Origin: Pararge aegeria
Lineage: Eukaryota; Arthropoda; Insecta; Lepidoptera; Nymphalidae
Length of the DNA: 64,000 bases
NCBI RefSeq assembly: GCF_905163445.1
Contig: NC_053196.1
Coordinates: 12,239,501 to 12,303,500, forward strand
Reading direction: 5' to 3'
The number at the start of each line of letters is the position of its first letter. The stretch's first letter is position 1. The notes below the pieces were generated by a model. That model was not told where the DNA came from, made no database searches, and saw nothing but the letters and a program-made list of their open reading frames with translations. The position numbers were made by a program, and so were the translations under genes. Shown piece after piece: positions 1 to 11,429 of the stretch.

Positions 1-43
1 TTTGGTGTACAATAAAAGTGTATTCATTCATTCATTCATTCAT
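1..43 (+). repeat. LINE 3' end with (ATTC)n tail, fragment
   Basis: The sequence runs from a TTTGGTGTACAATAAA-like end into about five ATTC units. The same end in reverse orientation, with (GAAT)n and then TTGTACACCAAAG, occurs near 20711-20870. This fits the 3' terminus of a non-LTR retrotransposon that ends in a short tandem repeat. Only the tail is inside the window. Confidence 0.5.
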
Positions 44-150
44 ATTAGATATATTCATAAAAATATTTATCAGCTATTTTAGTACCCAAAACACAAGCTA
101 CGCTTACTTTGGGTCTAGATGGCTATGTGTATATTTATTTATTTATTTAA
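44..150 (+). repeat. SINE1, 3' half
   Basis: This matches the 3' part of the SINE1 family: the block ACACAAGCTACGCTTACTTT, then a block like TAGATGGCTATGTGTAT, then an (ATTT)n tail. The tRNA-like head is missing. The best copy in the window is at 62463-62729. Confidence 0.75.
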
Positions 151-154
151 GATG

Positions 155-215
155 GCATCATTGCTTACCGCCTGGTGAGATTGCTGTGAAGGGTTGCATT
201 TTAGTGTTATTTAAA
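155..215 (+). repeat. SINE3, 3' fragment
   Basis: It contains the SINE3 3' motif 'ATCATTGCTTACC..CTGGTGAGATTGC..TGAAGGG', also seen at 11980-12060 and 33390-33440. It abuts the SINE1 tail, so the two insertions are nested or adjacent. A second scrap of the same motif (CCAAGTGAGATTACAGTTAAGGGCTAACT) lies near 508-545. Confidence 0.5.
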
Positions 216-606
216 AATACCAACGGAATCCTAATAAGATCCTAAAGGGTAAAGGTCTATGCCCAGTGGATCACGATTGTATCCATTCGTTTCTGGATAT
301 GAGGTTGAATCAATCATACAATATGCTCGTATGAGGTACTCGATACGTTAAATTGAAATAACCTGCCGTCACGACTTTACCGGTGTTTGGATAAGTTGTT
401 ATTTATTGTTTATTTTCATATTCAATCTTCGTTCGGAAATAAATAATGTTTTGAGATATCCTTGTGTTCTTAATGTCTTGTTTTTTACTGCTAGGATATC
501 TTTGTTAAACACCAAGTGAGATTACAGTTAAGGGCTAACTAAAAAAAAACTTTAGCTAAGTTTTAACAGCTGGTGGTAGCGGGCTGTTGGGGAGTGTGGC
601 AGTTAC

Positions 607-882
607 ATTAAATAAATAAAATTAAATAAATAAATATACTACGATAATACACACATCGCCATCTAGCCCCAAAGTAAGCGTAGCTTGTGTTATGGGTACT
701 AAGGTAGCTGTTGAATATTTTTATGAATATAATACATATAAATACTTATACAGATAGACACCCAGACACTGAAAAACAATCATGTTCATCACACAAACAT
801 TTTCCAGTTGTGGGAATCAAACCCACGGCCTAGGACTCAGAAAGCAGGGTAGCTGCCCACTGCGCCAGCCGGCCGTCAATAA
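607..882 (-). repeat. SINE1, near full length
   Basis: Read on the minus strand this has a tRNA-like head with box A (near 860-875) and box B (GGTTTGATTCC near 815-830), then the GTGTGATGAACATG block, the ACACAAGCTACGCTTACTTT block and an (ATTT)n tail at 607-635. Box B differs from consensus at one base. The copy is moderately diverged from the one at 62463-62729. Confidence 0.8.
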
Positions 883-885
883 ACC

Positions 886-985
886 TATACCCTTAATAGT
901 AGTCGCGGTTTCTACGCGACATCGTACCGGAACGCTAAATCGCTTAGCAGCACGTCTTTGTTGGCAAAGGTGGTAACGAGCCGTA
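886..985 (-). repeat. SINE3, internal fragment
   Basis: It contains the reverse complement of the SINE3 body: TCTACGCGACATCGTACCGG, then GCTAAATCGCTTAGCAGCACG, then the CGGCTCGTTACCACC side. It directly adjoins the head of the SINE1 copy to its left, so one inserted next to or into the other. Confidence 0.6.
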
Positions 986-1034
986 GTGTTGACGTCATCT
1001 ATTGTTACACTTAAAAATAAGGGATATTTGTTGT

Positions 1035-1100
1035 ATATGTAAATATGTAGTTCGAAAGTGCCTGTGATAGGCCTACATGAGGTCCAATAAGTAGGTCTAT
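1035..1100 (+). repeat. LINE-A 3' end scrap
   Basis: The string TTCGAAAGTGCCTGTGATAGGCCTACATGA matches the 3' end motif of the LINE-A fragments at 7870-7925, 10255-10300 and, reversed, 52335-52370. Nothing else of the element is recognisable. Confidence 0.5.
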
Positions 1101-3593
1101 AGATGAATAACTATAAAAACTTACAAGTTCTTAGCTTGTTTTTTGGCTTGATTGCCTCATCTACTTTCCTTTAGAGGATTTTAATTATAATTTAAAGCGA
1201 AATTTATAATATGGTTCCATTTTTATATTATTTTATTTTCTAAACTGGATGCATATGCCGTTTTAAGCCACCATTAAGTATGTCCTAGAGATCCAAACGT
1301 TTGCACTTTTATCTCATCTTCGTAAACAAATGTGACACTTATGCCTTACGTCTAGACGGTTAATGTGACTGTTCAAGACCCTACTCGTATTGGTACTTAA
1401 CTAAAGAATGTTTCGAGTACTGCTTAATGAGGTCAAAAGGAAATAAATGCTCAAATTAACTTAAAAAAAAAAACAAATAGGCGTGCTTATAATATGTTAA
1501 GAGTTCCCTAAATTTCCACAGGATCCCTTGAATAAATCTTCATCAAATTAAAATAAGACTACCTCTGACGTATTTTTCGTAGTACGTTTTTTTCCCAAAA
1601 AAAATATTATCGAAAAAGATTTATAATTGGCGGAGTAAGCGAGTAACAATTACCACCGAATTAATAACCTCCTCCTTTTTTGTAAGTCTGTTATTAATGC
1701 TATTTCTTCATACATTAGGTACTGAGTATTTTTGTTATTGAATTTTTTACAAATACTAATTTAAAAATTGCAAATTGCAACGTTGCATACTAACATCATA
1801 TAAGGTCATGTTAGGATTTTGTATAATAGATCAGTAGCCATCATTATCATCATCATAAGAAACTGGAGACCTGTCAAACAGCTATATGAATATGCTGAAT
1901 ATTAAGAGATCGGACCGAATATGTAACACAACGTTCGAAGATGTAACAACTAGAATAAGAAAAGTTAGGTTAATGGACGGAGCATACAATAAAGGAAAAT
2001 AAATAAACCAACCAAATAAGGTAAACCGTTTCGAAGGTAAGAAGATGAGGGAAAACCTATAAACAGAAAAAAGTGGAAAGGAATAGAGGAGGCCCGACAA
2101 CGTTGGGCAAACAGACTAAGTTGGACTCACCAGAGTCGTTAATATAGGTAAGTATAAATTGTAAACTTCTGTGTCTGATGTTTGTCTGATCTGTGGCTTT
2201 TTTAATGATTATTATTATGGCAGGCGGCATGCCCTCCGGAAAGGCGGACAGAAATAGATGTCAAAAATGCGATTTTTACACGAAAAGCTTTTCTGTTTTT
2301 GAACCCTAAAATAATTTTGTTCCTTTAATTGTGGTAAGCTTGGTCCAGTCCACCCCTTTATACCAGTCACAGGGACTTAATTGACAGGATGGTCTCTTGC
2401 ATTGTACTACGACTAAAACGAAGCATAACAGACTCCTCATGGCAATAACATTGAATTATATATAAAAATAGATAGAGAACTTTGTTATTAAAAAAACTCT
2501 CTCGCGCATTAAAAGGGCATTCATAAAGTAAACGTTCAAGGCTAAAAACCAGTAAGACAGCTAAGTGGCTAATATTCACAAAGCACAGTTGCAAATGCAG
2601 AGGTTATCTCTGGGTTATTGCATTGGTAGTTGCGTTGCTATAATTAGCGTACACTCGGTGAACCATTCATTTAGACATTATAGCCACAGACTAAATAAAT
2701 CGGTGTAAGATATATTTTAGTTAAAATCTATGTTTTTCCAAATTTGTATTTTTATTTTTATTATCTTTTATTTAAACTTGGTGCATTATTAAACCAGTTG
2801 ATGTGAATTAGTAATGCAGACTAAGATATTGCGCTCTAAGATATAGCAGGCAAGTGTAAATTTTTAAACATAAAATCAATCCACGAACTTGTAAATTAAA
2901 GTGTTTTTTGCGCCATCCTGTGCGTCGAATTAAGAAACTGTTTTAACTCTTGAGATAAGCGCGTACACGCAAACAAACTTTCATTCCTATTTAAACCCTT
3001 TAGGGGTGAAAATTTAAAGTAAATTTAATGTAATTTAGCCTATAGCTACAGTAAGTATATTAAACTTAAAGCCTTCCTTAAAAATTGGGCAATCAAATGC
3101 AAAAAAGGTTATTCAAATACGACTGGTAGTTCCACAGAGTAGCGGGCTTAAACAAAAAAAAATTCAGCGTTATAAGTAGTATGATAATGATTCATAAATT
3201 ACCTTACTGTTATTCTTACGCTGTAACTCAAGCATCAATGATTCAGCAGCAGTTACAAAGTTGGGCAATGTGCGGTGAAAGGTGGATGCGGTATGAAAGG
3301 ACTTAAGATAAACGACGTGAACGAGCACTCTTGTTGTTTTTTTTAATTGACACTTTGTGTCAACAGAAAGTAACAATAAGGTGTAGTGTTTCACTTTTTA
3401 AATGTTTACCTAATATTTTATTTATAAACAACGTTATTTTTGAGTCTAGTGAAACAGTGTTTGGGTTCCGTATTCACCAAGAACGCATATAGTTTTGCCT
3501 TGTCCGTCTATACATCTATTTGTCTGTCTGTCCGTGCAAGGCTTAGCTGGCCACGGAACAAATCGCGTCGCGCGATATATTAGGCGCCGATAG
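1101..3593. other. AT-rich stretch without a recognised gene
   Basis: There is no long open reading frame and no convincing exon. Around 1850-2130 a short plus-strand stretch reads like the C-terminal end of a LINE reverse transcriptase (residues KKWKGIEEARQRWANRLSW at about 2068-2125), preceded by CATCATCATC. This is too short and decayed to name. The rest is unassigned AT-rich sequence. Confidence 0.4.
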
Positions 3594-3893
3594 AAGCGGT
3601 GATAGCGTATTGGGTAGGAGATCGACTTCACTTTCAGAGGGCCGAGTTCGAATCCCAGCACGCACTTTTCTAAGTTATGTGCGTTTTAAGTAATTAAAAT
3701 ATCACTTGCTTTTACGGTCAAGGAAAACATCGTGAAGAAACCTGCATGCCTAAGAGTTCTACATAATGTTCTCAAAGGTGTGTGGAGTCCACAAAACAGT
3801 ACTGGGCCGTGACGGGCTATGGCCTTAACCCCTTCTCATTGTGGGAGGTAACCCGTACCCCGGTAATGGGTTGATTCGATGATGATGATGAAA
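3594..3893 (+). repeat. SINE2, near full length
   Basis: A tRNA-derived SINE. Box A lies in 'GCGGTGATAGCGTATTGGGTAGG' and box B in GAGTTCGAATCCC (about 3645-3657). The body has the blocks ACGGTCAAGGAAAACATCGTG, ACCTGCATGCCTAAGAGTTC and ATAATGTTCTCAAAGGTGTG, and ends in a short (GATGAT)n tail. Other copies lie at 49115, 54036, 55475 and 60674. It resembles published lepidopteran SINEs of the Metulj/HaSE type; I did not verify the family name. Confidence 0.8.
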
Positions 3894-4228
3894 ATAAATA
3901 TATGGGTGATCCACAAATCTCAGAGAAACCTTCGTACCATGGTAAGCGCAGTAAGTAAGTAATGGCTTCTCGTACTTCTACTGATTACGACTTCGTAATG
4001 GTCCAGTTTGACTTCTGCTTTCGCATACAACTGCTAGAAGTTAATACATATCTACCGTATCTCTTCTTTTGTTCTATTTACCAAGCAGAGCTTTTTGTGA
4101 CAGAGCGAGGGATTACTATCACCATATTTATTTCTGCCACCAAGCAGCATTGTTGTGTTCCGGTCTGAAAGGCCTACATTCCGGTGTAACTGCAGGCATT
4201 TTAAACTTAACACTTTCGCCTCAGCAGG

Positions 4229-4481
4229 CCTAGCACGGGCGGGAGATAAAAATTATATCCCTCGATTATATCCCCCCAAAAGAGATATAATTAACGTGCC
4301 CACCTGCTAAATCACTGGAACTTTGAATAGGTGAAGTTTACCCCCGTTTTTTAATACACATATATTATTTGGATATTATTTCCACTTGTGCGCCAGTGCT
4401 CTGAGAGTTGATAAAGCTGTGGGAGAAGATAAATTTATATCCTTTCCCCAGGGATATAATTGTCTCCTGCCCATGCTATCC
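4229..4481 (+). mobile_element. MITE-X (TIR type AGCAYGGGCAGGAGA)
   Basis: The ends are imperfect inverted repeats: CTAGCACGGGCGGGAGATAA on the left, and the complement of TGTCTCCTGCCCATGCTA on the right. The inside is non-coding and contains several ATTATATCCC/GGGATATAAT motifs in both orientations. Related copies lie at 34975-35600 (with an insert) and 46577-46806 (reverse). I could not fix a target duplication, so the superfamily is open. Confidence 0.6.
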
Positions 4482-4844
4482 GTGCAGGTTGATGGACGCA
4501 GGGTTATACTTTGTAGGATGTGTTTCTTGCATGCCCTGTGGCTCTGTTTATAGGCGATGGCTCTCCACCATCTTCCATTTTACTATCAGGTAGGCCATTT
4601 GCTTGGTCGGTCAATTATAACTATACAAAAAACAAACTTATAAATATTTAGTAGGTACATATAAAGTATAGGCATTGTAATTCAATCTAGATATTGTATC
4701 GGGTCATATCTAGGCGCAGGGTGGCCAGCTGCGGTCAGCCCAGGCATGATTACGTAACACTATGGGTAATTCATGTGCAGAACTACGCTGAAGAATGTAG
4801 TTTACCTACCGTTTGTGTACCATAGTCTAGGAGCCGCATACGTT

Positions 4845-5095
4845 AAGGTATGCATTAAATTCAAAATTCATTTAATTCAAGTAGGCCTTTTGAAACGTCA
4901 AGTCTGTCTGTTTGTAGTGACTCTACCACCATTTCTACCGAGAAAAAGCCGGCAAAAAAATCAGCAGTTTCTCTTTTCAAACATCAACAATTTACATTTT
5001 ATATTTTGACATTCATTTGTCTATCTTGTGAGAGATCAAAGCGGAACCGGATGCTACCAAGCAACCTTGTCTTAAGAAATTCATCAATTGTATAA
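4845..5095 (-). repeat. LINE-A 3' end
   Basis: On the minus strand this is the 3' non-coding end of the CR1/jockey-like LINE family seen at 7520-7925: GGTAGAGTCACTACAAACAG, GACTTGACGTTTCAAAAG and a GAATTTTGAATTT tail. The plus strand shows the complement CAAGTAGGCCTTTTGAAACG. No intact reading frame remains. Confidence 0.65.
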
Positions 5096-5800
5096 ATCAT
5101 CATCAAAACCATCATGGCTGTAACAGTCCACTGCTAGACTATATGCGTCTTCCAACGGGAGGGGTTGCTCTGGACAGATGGGTTGGTCATCGCAGTATAT
5201 GGTAGCAGAAGCACAGAGGATGGCCCCTTTTCCGTTATAGTCATTTAGTCGCCTTGTAAAACATCCGCGGGAAAAGTAGGGGTGGTGACAACTTTAGTCT
5301 GATCTGAACACAGCAAGTCAGCACAACACAATTACATTACTTAGGCTTGCACAGGGTGCGCAAAAAACGGAAACAAGTTTTTTATTTGACAGGACACTGT
5401 GGCTTATCATTGGCACAACAGCCCTTTAGGGTCTGGACCTGCTAAAGTCTATTTCTCCACCTATCTCTATCTTCTGGACATACCCGCATGATTCGCATGC
5501 CGATGGCTTGTGCATCTCGCTTTACTCCAGATGATGATAGATAGATATCTAGCGCAATTTTGGTCTCCCGAATGATCTCCGCCTTTCAAGGTGTGACGTC
5601 ATTATCTTCTTCGGTTTGCGATAATTGACCATGCGTTGGACATGTCTGGCTCACTGCAGTCTTAGGGTTTTTAAAAGCTGGTCAATGTTTGGGTCCCCAA
5701 AGATAAACTTTGTGATTGTAACTGATCCGCCACAGACCATCCACTTCCACCTTAAATACATGTCATGTGAGATACAGACGAATGCAGACTTTGCTTATTC
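5096..5800 (-). repeat. Decayed LINE fragments
   Basis: The part near 5096-5230 begins with CATCATCAAAACCATCATGG and a 'TCCACTGCTAGACTATATG' motif, like the reverse of an RTE-type LINE end (compare 17060-17195 and 56235-56330). The part 5400-5790 is separate. Its minus strand can be read for a short way (residues VKRDAQAIGMRIMRVCPED near 5470-5525), as in a LINE or other element ORF, but has stops. The family is not certain. Confidence 0.35.
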
Positions 5801-5966
5801 TAGAAATTGGCCTAAGTTACTTTTTGAGGAAGTTTCGGGACTATCGGCCAACATTTTCATACAAAATTAAAATCAAACGAAACAAACAAGGCTAATATAA
5901 TTTGTAATCAATGAGATGACAAAATTATGCCTGCTGTATTGTATTGTGCTTTATTTATGTTTGGTG

Positions 5967-6243
5967 CCCTGTAATTATATTGTATAGAAGCAGGCGTTAC
6001 TTTGCGGAAATCCATGATATATTATCAAAATTAAGCTTAATTTGCTATACTCCGCGAAAAGCAGGAGAATCTGTGTGGTGTAATTTATAATTTCTTCAAT
6101 CCTTATACTCCACACCACACGGATCCTCGGCTGGTGTGGAGTATAAGGATTGAAGAAATTATAAATTACACCACACAGATTCTCCTGCTTTTCGCGGAGT
6201 ATAGCAAATTAAGCTTAATTTTGATAATATACCCTGTAATTAT
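5967..6243. repeat. Foldback element: two perfect 99-bp inverted arms
   Basis: Positions 6019-6117 and 6132-6230 are exact reverse complements, separated by 14 bases. The arms hold TTAAGCTTAATTTGCTATAC and a GGATTGAAGAAATTATAAAT block. A single diverged arm-like copy occurs near 26155-26250. The 12-base direct repeat CCCTGTAATTAT at 5967-5978 and 6232-6243 flanks the structure. A transcript would fold into a very long perfect hairpin. I recognise no coding sequence. Confidence 0.85.
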
Positions 6244-6649
6244 GTTTGCTTTTTTGCTTGCCGTAAGCCTATATTAGTTTGTCGCAGCATATCTTAGACT
6301 ATAATAGACTAGTGTCAGCTTTACTATTTAGATGACAGCCACGTCGGACGCTATTCGCCATCGTAAACATAGGAGTTCCATTGATTGAAATTCATTTCGA
6401 TTGATTGAAACTGGCCAATAATATTGGTTTAATACGGTTTCATATCGATTAATAATGTAGTGCATAATTATACTGTCCCTTGCAATACAAAATCTTGCAG
6501 GAGAGTCTATTCGGGTTTCGATTCGATTCGTTTTATACTGATGCTTTTGAGTGTTGAAAATGTTAACCAGTCAGCACTGGCCACTGGTGGACTACGGTTT
6601 AGCTCCTTCTCATTGTGTAAGGTGATCCGTGCTCTGTCATCCTCATAAT

Positions 6650-6795
6650 CATCATTTCGACCAATTACCAGCCCACTAAAGGGCACAGGTCTACTCCCAC
6701 AACGAGCAGGAGTTATGGCCGTAGTCCACCACGGTGGCCCAGTGAGGGTTGGTAGACTTCACACGCCTTTGAAAACATTACAGACCCTTCAGGCA
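6650..6795 (-). repeat. SINE2 fragment
   Basis: The plus strand shows the reverse complement of the 3' part of SINE2: CACTAAAGGGCACAGGTCTACTCCCACAACGAG, then CCACGGTGGCCCAGTGAGGGTTGGTAGACTTCACACGCC, then TTTGAAAACATTACAGA. The head is missing. Confidence 0.65.
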
Positions 6796-7519
6796 TGATG
6801 ATGAATAATTGGATAAACTAAGAAAGATATCCCATTAAACCAAATTTTAAAATTAGCTTCTACAAAAATAAAAATGATTCTTGGATTAAAATTAATTTCC
6901 GGATCTATGGATTAATGTTATAAGATCATCCTCTTCCTGGGATCTTATGCGATTTCTATCGGTTAAAAGATTTGTAATCTTAAAGTACTCTTCATATATT
7001 CGTCACAATTCTCTTTAGTTAGATCTCTTCTTTTTTTTCTTTATGTTCTCATTGATATGCTTTTGTGTAGCATGTACTTTATATGTTGCTTTCTATGTGT
7101 TTTTTTCTCGAATAAAAGATTTATTATTATTATATTTATCATCATTAGGTGAACCATCTTCCTAACCTTCTGTTTTAAACATTACTATTCTAATATCGTT
7201 CACAACCTTGCCAATGACGTCATTATTATAAGTACCTTTATAGTCCTTATTGAATTTATTCTAACGTCTACACTATAAATACCTGAGTATTAATTGTTAT
7301 GCAGATGACGTATTATTATAATTCCCTTTGCCGATGCAGGAAATAATCTACCTTTGATGCTTAGATGCCCAACAATGGCGGTCGATTAGTGGATACTGTG
7401 TATGGGATGAATGCGTAATGATTATCTATGTTTTTATACCTTTAGGCAAATTTTTCAAGGGGACGTTGTGTTTTTGGAACGAAGTTCCTTAACGCGGCTT
7501 GCGATAAGACATTGCTCGT
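6796..7519. other. Unassigned stretch with a LINE-like (TTA)n tail
   Basis: Near 7070-7135 a GAATAAAAGATTTATTATTATTAT end looks like a LINE 3' terminus with a polyadenylation-like AATAAA followed by (TTA)n. The remainder is AT-rich and I see no gene in it. The upstream start of the open frame reaching into 7520-7749 has no resemblance to a known protein. Confidence 0.35.
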
Positions 7520-7925
7520 ACAATTGTCACTTAAGTAAGGATATTATCGTTAATAGTCTGAGAAAAGTACAGAAATCCTTTGTGGGGATGGGTATATGCT
7601 TTTATAACATGATACCGAAGGTAATATTAGATCTACATTTACCTAAGTTTGAACAATATATTAAAACATATTCAACAAATCGTGGTTACTACACAATTGA
7701 TGAATTCCTTAACGACAAGGCTGCTTGGAAGCAGGACACTCCGTTCTAATCTCTCACAAGACAGAAAAATTCTAATGATTGTGAAACTTTAAAATTATGT
7801 TGGAAAAGAGCAATCTGCAGTGTAATCTGCCTTCCGAACCGGTGGTAGAGTCACTACAAACAGATTGACTTGACGTTTCAAAAGTGCTTATAAATTAGGC
7901 CTACTTGAAATAAATAATTTTTGAA
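7520..7925 (+). pseudogene. LINE-A reverse transcriptase C-terminus plus 3' UTR (CR1/jockey-like)
   Basis: About 70 codons up to the stop at 7749 read as the C-terminal tail of a CR1/jockey-like non-LTR retrotransposon ORF2: a KSFVGMGICFYNMIPK block, then FEQYIKT, then GYYTIDEFLNDKAAW. The stop is followed by the 3' UTR motif GGTAGAGTCACTACAAACAG and a TTGAATTT tail. The endonuclease and the polymerase core are absent, so this is a 5'-truncated dead copy. A near match of the end lies at 12178-12412. The assignment rests on recognising the conserved tail; the clade (CR1 versus jockey) is not certain. Confidence 0.7.
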
Positions 7926-8231
7926 TTTAGAATCTGTCTGCCACTGCTTACTTGATATTTTATGCATATTTTTTCAATAAAATGTATTTTAACTACCTAT
8001 CATGGCAATTAAAATCATGGTGTATAACAATGAAATTCTATTATGCTAACTTGTATCAAAATGTACTTTAATCAAAAACCACAGAATACAATACAAACAT
8101 TAATATATCAAATGTGCTCAGACCAAATACCACAGAATGCGTATCTGAATTCTATGCTACTCGTAAATACCCATTATCCTCATAAAATGTGACTAATGAG
8201 ACTCAAAACCAAATTATAGGGGCTATAAATA

Positions 8232-8545
8232 ACTGCCTCATTGGTCTAGTAGTTATCATGTTAAATACGGATCTCGAGATCCTGGGTCCGAATCCCGGGT
8301 CGTCTCAGGAATTGTAAGGTATTGTTTTTTCTGTGAAAGGATTTCCAGTACCAGCCCGGAGTTAGGAAATTGGCGGTGTCATCTCCCGTGTCTTGTGACC
8401 CGTGCCATTACTTGTGATGAAAGCCCACCAACCCGCATTAGAGCAGTGTGTTGGGTCTATGCTGTAAAACCGTCTCATCTATGATAGACGACGACTATGC
8501 GCAACACATGCATATGAAAGTGTGAGGCTTTCGTTACATCTACAT
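8232..8545 (+). repeat. SINE4, tRNA-derived
   Basis: The head TGCCTCATTGGTCTAGTAGT carries a box A-like TTGGTCTAGTAGTT. A box B-like GGGTCCGAATCCC follows at about 8285-8297. The body (GTACCAGCCCGGAG, CTGTAAAACCGTCTCATCTA) is unlike SINE1-3. A truncated head of the same type occurs near 33918-33960. The tail after 8545 is not clearly bounded. Confidence 0.6.
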
Positions 8546-9179
8546 AAAATACTGTAATTTAATTACTCACAATATCATCGGTATTTATTACACATACTTG
8601 TATTGCCTGTTACCACAGTTTAGAAATCATACAGTTGGGACTTTTAAGCACTATCGTTTTTAACTCGCTGTTGCTAAAGTATAAGATTTGAAGTCGTAAT
8701 TACAGTGCCAGCGACGAATAAAAAACTGAATAAAAACTCCGACTTCAGAGATAGTTGTAGCCCCTAATTTGTAACGTAAGATTTAATTTTTGATTCCTTT
8801 TTTATATTGCTGAGGTCCACTCATGCAAAAGCAATCAACGCTCTGCAAAAGACCTTTCCAGCAATGGATGTCAATCGGTTGAAGTTATGATTAATATGCA
8901 GACATCAACAATTTGTGTCCGGTTCAAGTACCTATTTTGATAGCCCAACTGTACGTTTACTAAACCGTGTTACCACTATCGCCAAAACGTATACGGCCTC
9001 GATAGCAATTGCGAATTATCGAAATAATTAATTCGAACAGTTGTGAGTTGCAGATCAATTTGTTCGACATTGGCGAGGCCTTAGCACGGATGTGCAACGG
9101 AAGTGCGTCCTCGATTTGTTAATGTTCCAATTCACGTTGTATCTAAAGTAAATATTATCCTTTCTTCTACTTCGACCTA
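8546..9179. other. Unassigned AT-rich stretch
   Basis: I see no gene, no inverted-repeat element and no match to the repeat families of this window. Confidence 0.4.
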
Positions 9180-10060
9180 CCTTGTTCCCGGTACATTTTG
9201 AGAGCGGTAGGTTTTTTTATCAAGGTTTCGTTAGCGCTTGAGTACGTTTGCAGTTTTTCGTATATCGCACACTGCTGCAAGATCCTTTTGAAGCCCTTTC
9301 TGACGCAGGAATATCTAGTGACTCCCTGCGAATTACTCAATGTCGTCCACCCTAGTCCGCATAGAAGGGGTCTACCAACCCAGCGCTTTCTATCACACAT
9401 CATCTTGTAACGCAAACAACTGGTCCATTATGCAACGTATTCCGCCTATTGTTCATTTAGCTTGGCATTCACGTTATCTACGAGTAGGTAGATAGTTAAG
9501 TTAATATTAACCTATCTTCCTCTTTGTCCAACCTCATCCCTGGTACATTTTGAGAGCGGTTTGTTTTTATACCAAGGTTGCTTAGCGTTTAAGCATGTTT
9601 AAAATTTTAAGTGTATCGCACACTACTGCAAGGTCCTTTTGACGTCCTCTCTGAACTCTGGTGCAGTGATATTCAGCAACTCTGGGAAAAACAAAATTAT
9701 TACGCTTCCCACGTGACACGCCACTACAGCATCTTGGAACCATAACGTCCAAATTACTTCTATACCAGTAGTGATGTTGTAACTTGTATCTACAATCAAC
9801 AAATAACAAGTAGGTGTAAACTTGGTGTTAAATCCCCGGCACGTACCTCTAACTTTTCGAAGTTATATGCGTTTTAAGTCGTAAGATAAATAACACTTGC
9901 TTTAACAGTGAAGGAATACATCGTGTCTAAGAATTTTCGCTGTCAAAATATTGTAACTGGTACATTTTAAAAGCGGACGGTTTTTTATTAAGATTTCATA
10001 GCGTTTGAGTACGTTTGTTACGAGTATTTTAAGTGGATCACACAATGAGCAAGAGCTGTA
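9180..10060 (-). repeat. Three diverged copies of one repeat unit
   Basis: The motif GGTACATTTTGAGAGCGGT, followed by an A/T run, TAGCG(C/T)TTGAGTACGTTTG and TATCGCACACTGCTGCAAG, occurs at about 9190-9330, 9538-9660 and, more decayed, 9958-10070. On the minus strand two copies share a frame with QKDLAxVCD and TALKMY-type residues. They may be C-terminal pieces of one LINE type, but I cannot name it. A SINE2-like scrap lies in between (about 9835-9945). Confidence 0.45.
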
Positions 10061-10204
10061 AGAGCCAAACTACACCTCTTTGGCGCATTGGTATCCAACG
10101 ATCGTGGTGTCCTTTTTTGTTGTTTACTAAAAACCTAACGGGGAATCAAACAAAACTGAGTTTAACAATTCAGAGATACCACCAGTGCACGTAATTAAAA
10201 TATA

Positions 10205-10335
10205 ATATAAATACAGGTATAGCACAGGTAGAGTCACTACAAACAGACTGACTTGACGTTTCGAAAGTGCCTATAAATTAGGCCTACTTGAAATAATTGA
10301 ATTTTGAATTTGAATTTTGAAATTTGAATTTGAAA
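10205..10335 (+). repeat. LINE-A 3' end
   Basis: It has the same 3' terminal motif as 7850-7925 (GTAGAGTCACTACAAACAGA, CTTGACGTTTCGAAAGTGCC, AATTAGGCCTACTTGAA). The tail is an irregular array of GAATTTTGAATTT units at about 10296-10336. Confidence 0.65.
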
Positions 10336-10574
10336 TATTAGGTATGGGTTGTCAAACCAAGTACCTATTCAACATAAACTGCACAATATTTCCGCCAACC
10401 GATTTATCACACTCACAGCACATACATCTAAATGAAATATATTCAGTGTAAGAGCTTTCTAATTTAATGCCAGCAATCAGTGAGATAATATTACCACTTA
10501 AGGAATCCCCGCCCGACTTTACAGCAGCAAACTCAATCGTCAATCAAATCGTCAATCACTGTCGAGAGAAGATT

Positions 10575-10905
10575 GAAGTAAAATCTTCTATATATATACA
10601 TAAACGGTGAGAAAAATACTAAACATTACGTGTGTTTGTCACCTTACTGTTCCTAAACAGTGGTAATAACTATTTCAATGGGTTTTTGATTGGTTTAAAA
10701 ACACTCTTAGACCAGGTAGGTGACATCGCTTTACCGGACAGGACGGCCTCTGCTGGGTCCACTAGTATATATTATATATATACAGATGAGGTGCTGTTCA
10801 ATAGTCTCACTTAAACTAGAGAACAGCTTGACCGATTTGGCTTATTTAAGACTTGAGATATTCGTGGAAGTCTATGGAAGGTTTAAACGGAGAGATAAAA
10901 TGGAA
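10575..10905 (+). mobile_element. Helitron-like fragment
   Basis: CTTCTATATATATACATAAACG and, farther on, ACAGCTTGACCGATTTGGCT with GGAGAGATAAAATGG resemble blocks of small non-autonomous Helitrons in Lepidoptera. I cannot place either terminus, so the boundaries are approximate. Confidence 0.3.
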
Positions 10906-11429
10906 AATCAATAAAAACAAACAAAAAAATGCATTAATCTCTTCTCATATAAATAAGTCAAAAAAGTTAAAAGCTTAAGTAATGTATAAGTAAAGTACAG
11001 AAAAGATTGTTAAATAATATTACAAAGAAATACCTTTGCACACTTTATTTACATTTTTTTTTATTTAATAGGTATTAGCATGAGTTAACATTAACTTACA
11101 TTATCAAAGGCCTGCATCTACGTCCCAGCATTTTTGTTAGACATTAATTTACGCATCAAACAAAGTTTTTGTTATTTAATTTTAACTGTAAGTGTCCACT
11201 CTAAATGTAATAACACATCAATGTTAACAATTTATTTACATTGCTCGCGAACTGTCACCCTTTGTAAGATGCAAAGTGCCGACACAGCTTGTGTGTTGTC
11301 ATGTGACGTAAAATATAACGTATTAAATTGTGATTTATAGAATTAAGGTTATATGAGCCGACATAAACCGAATTTCATTTAAATCCATAAAAACCCAACA
11401 CAAGCGTCTATCATCATCACCATCGTCAA

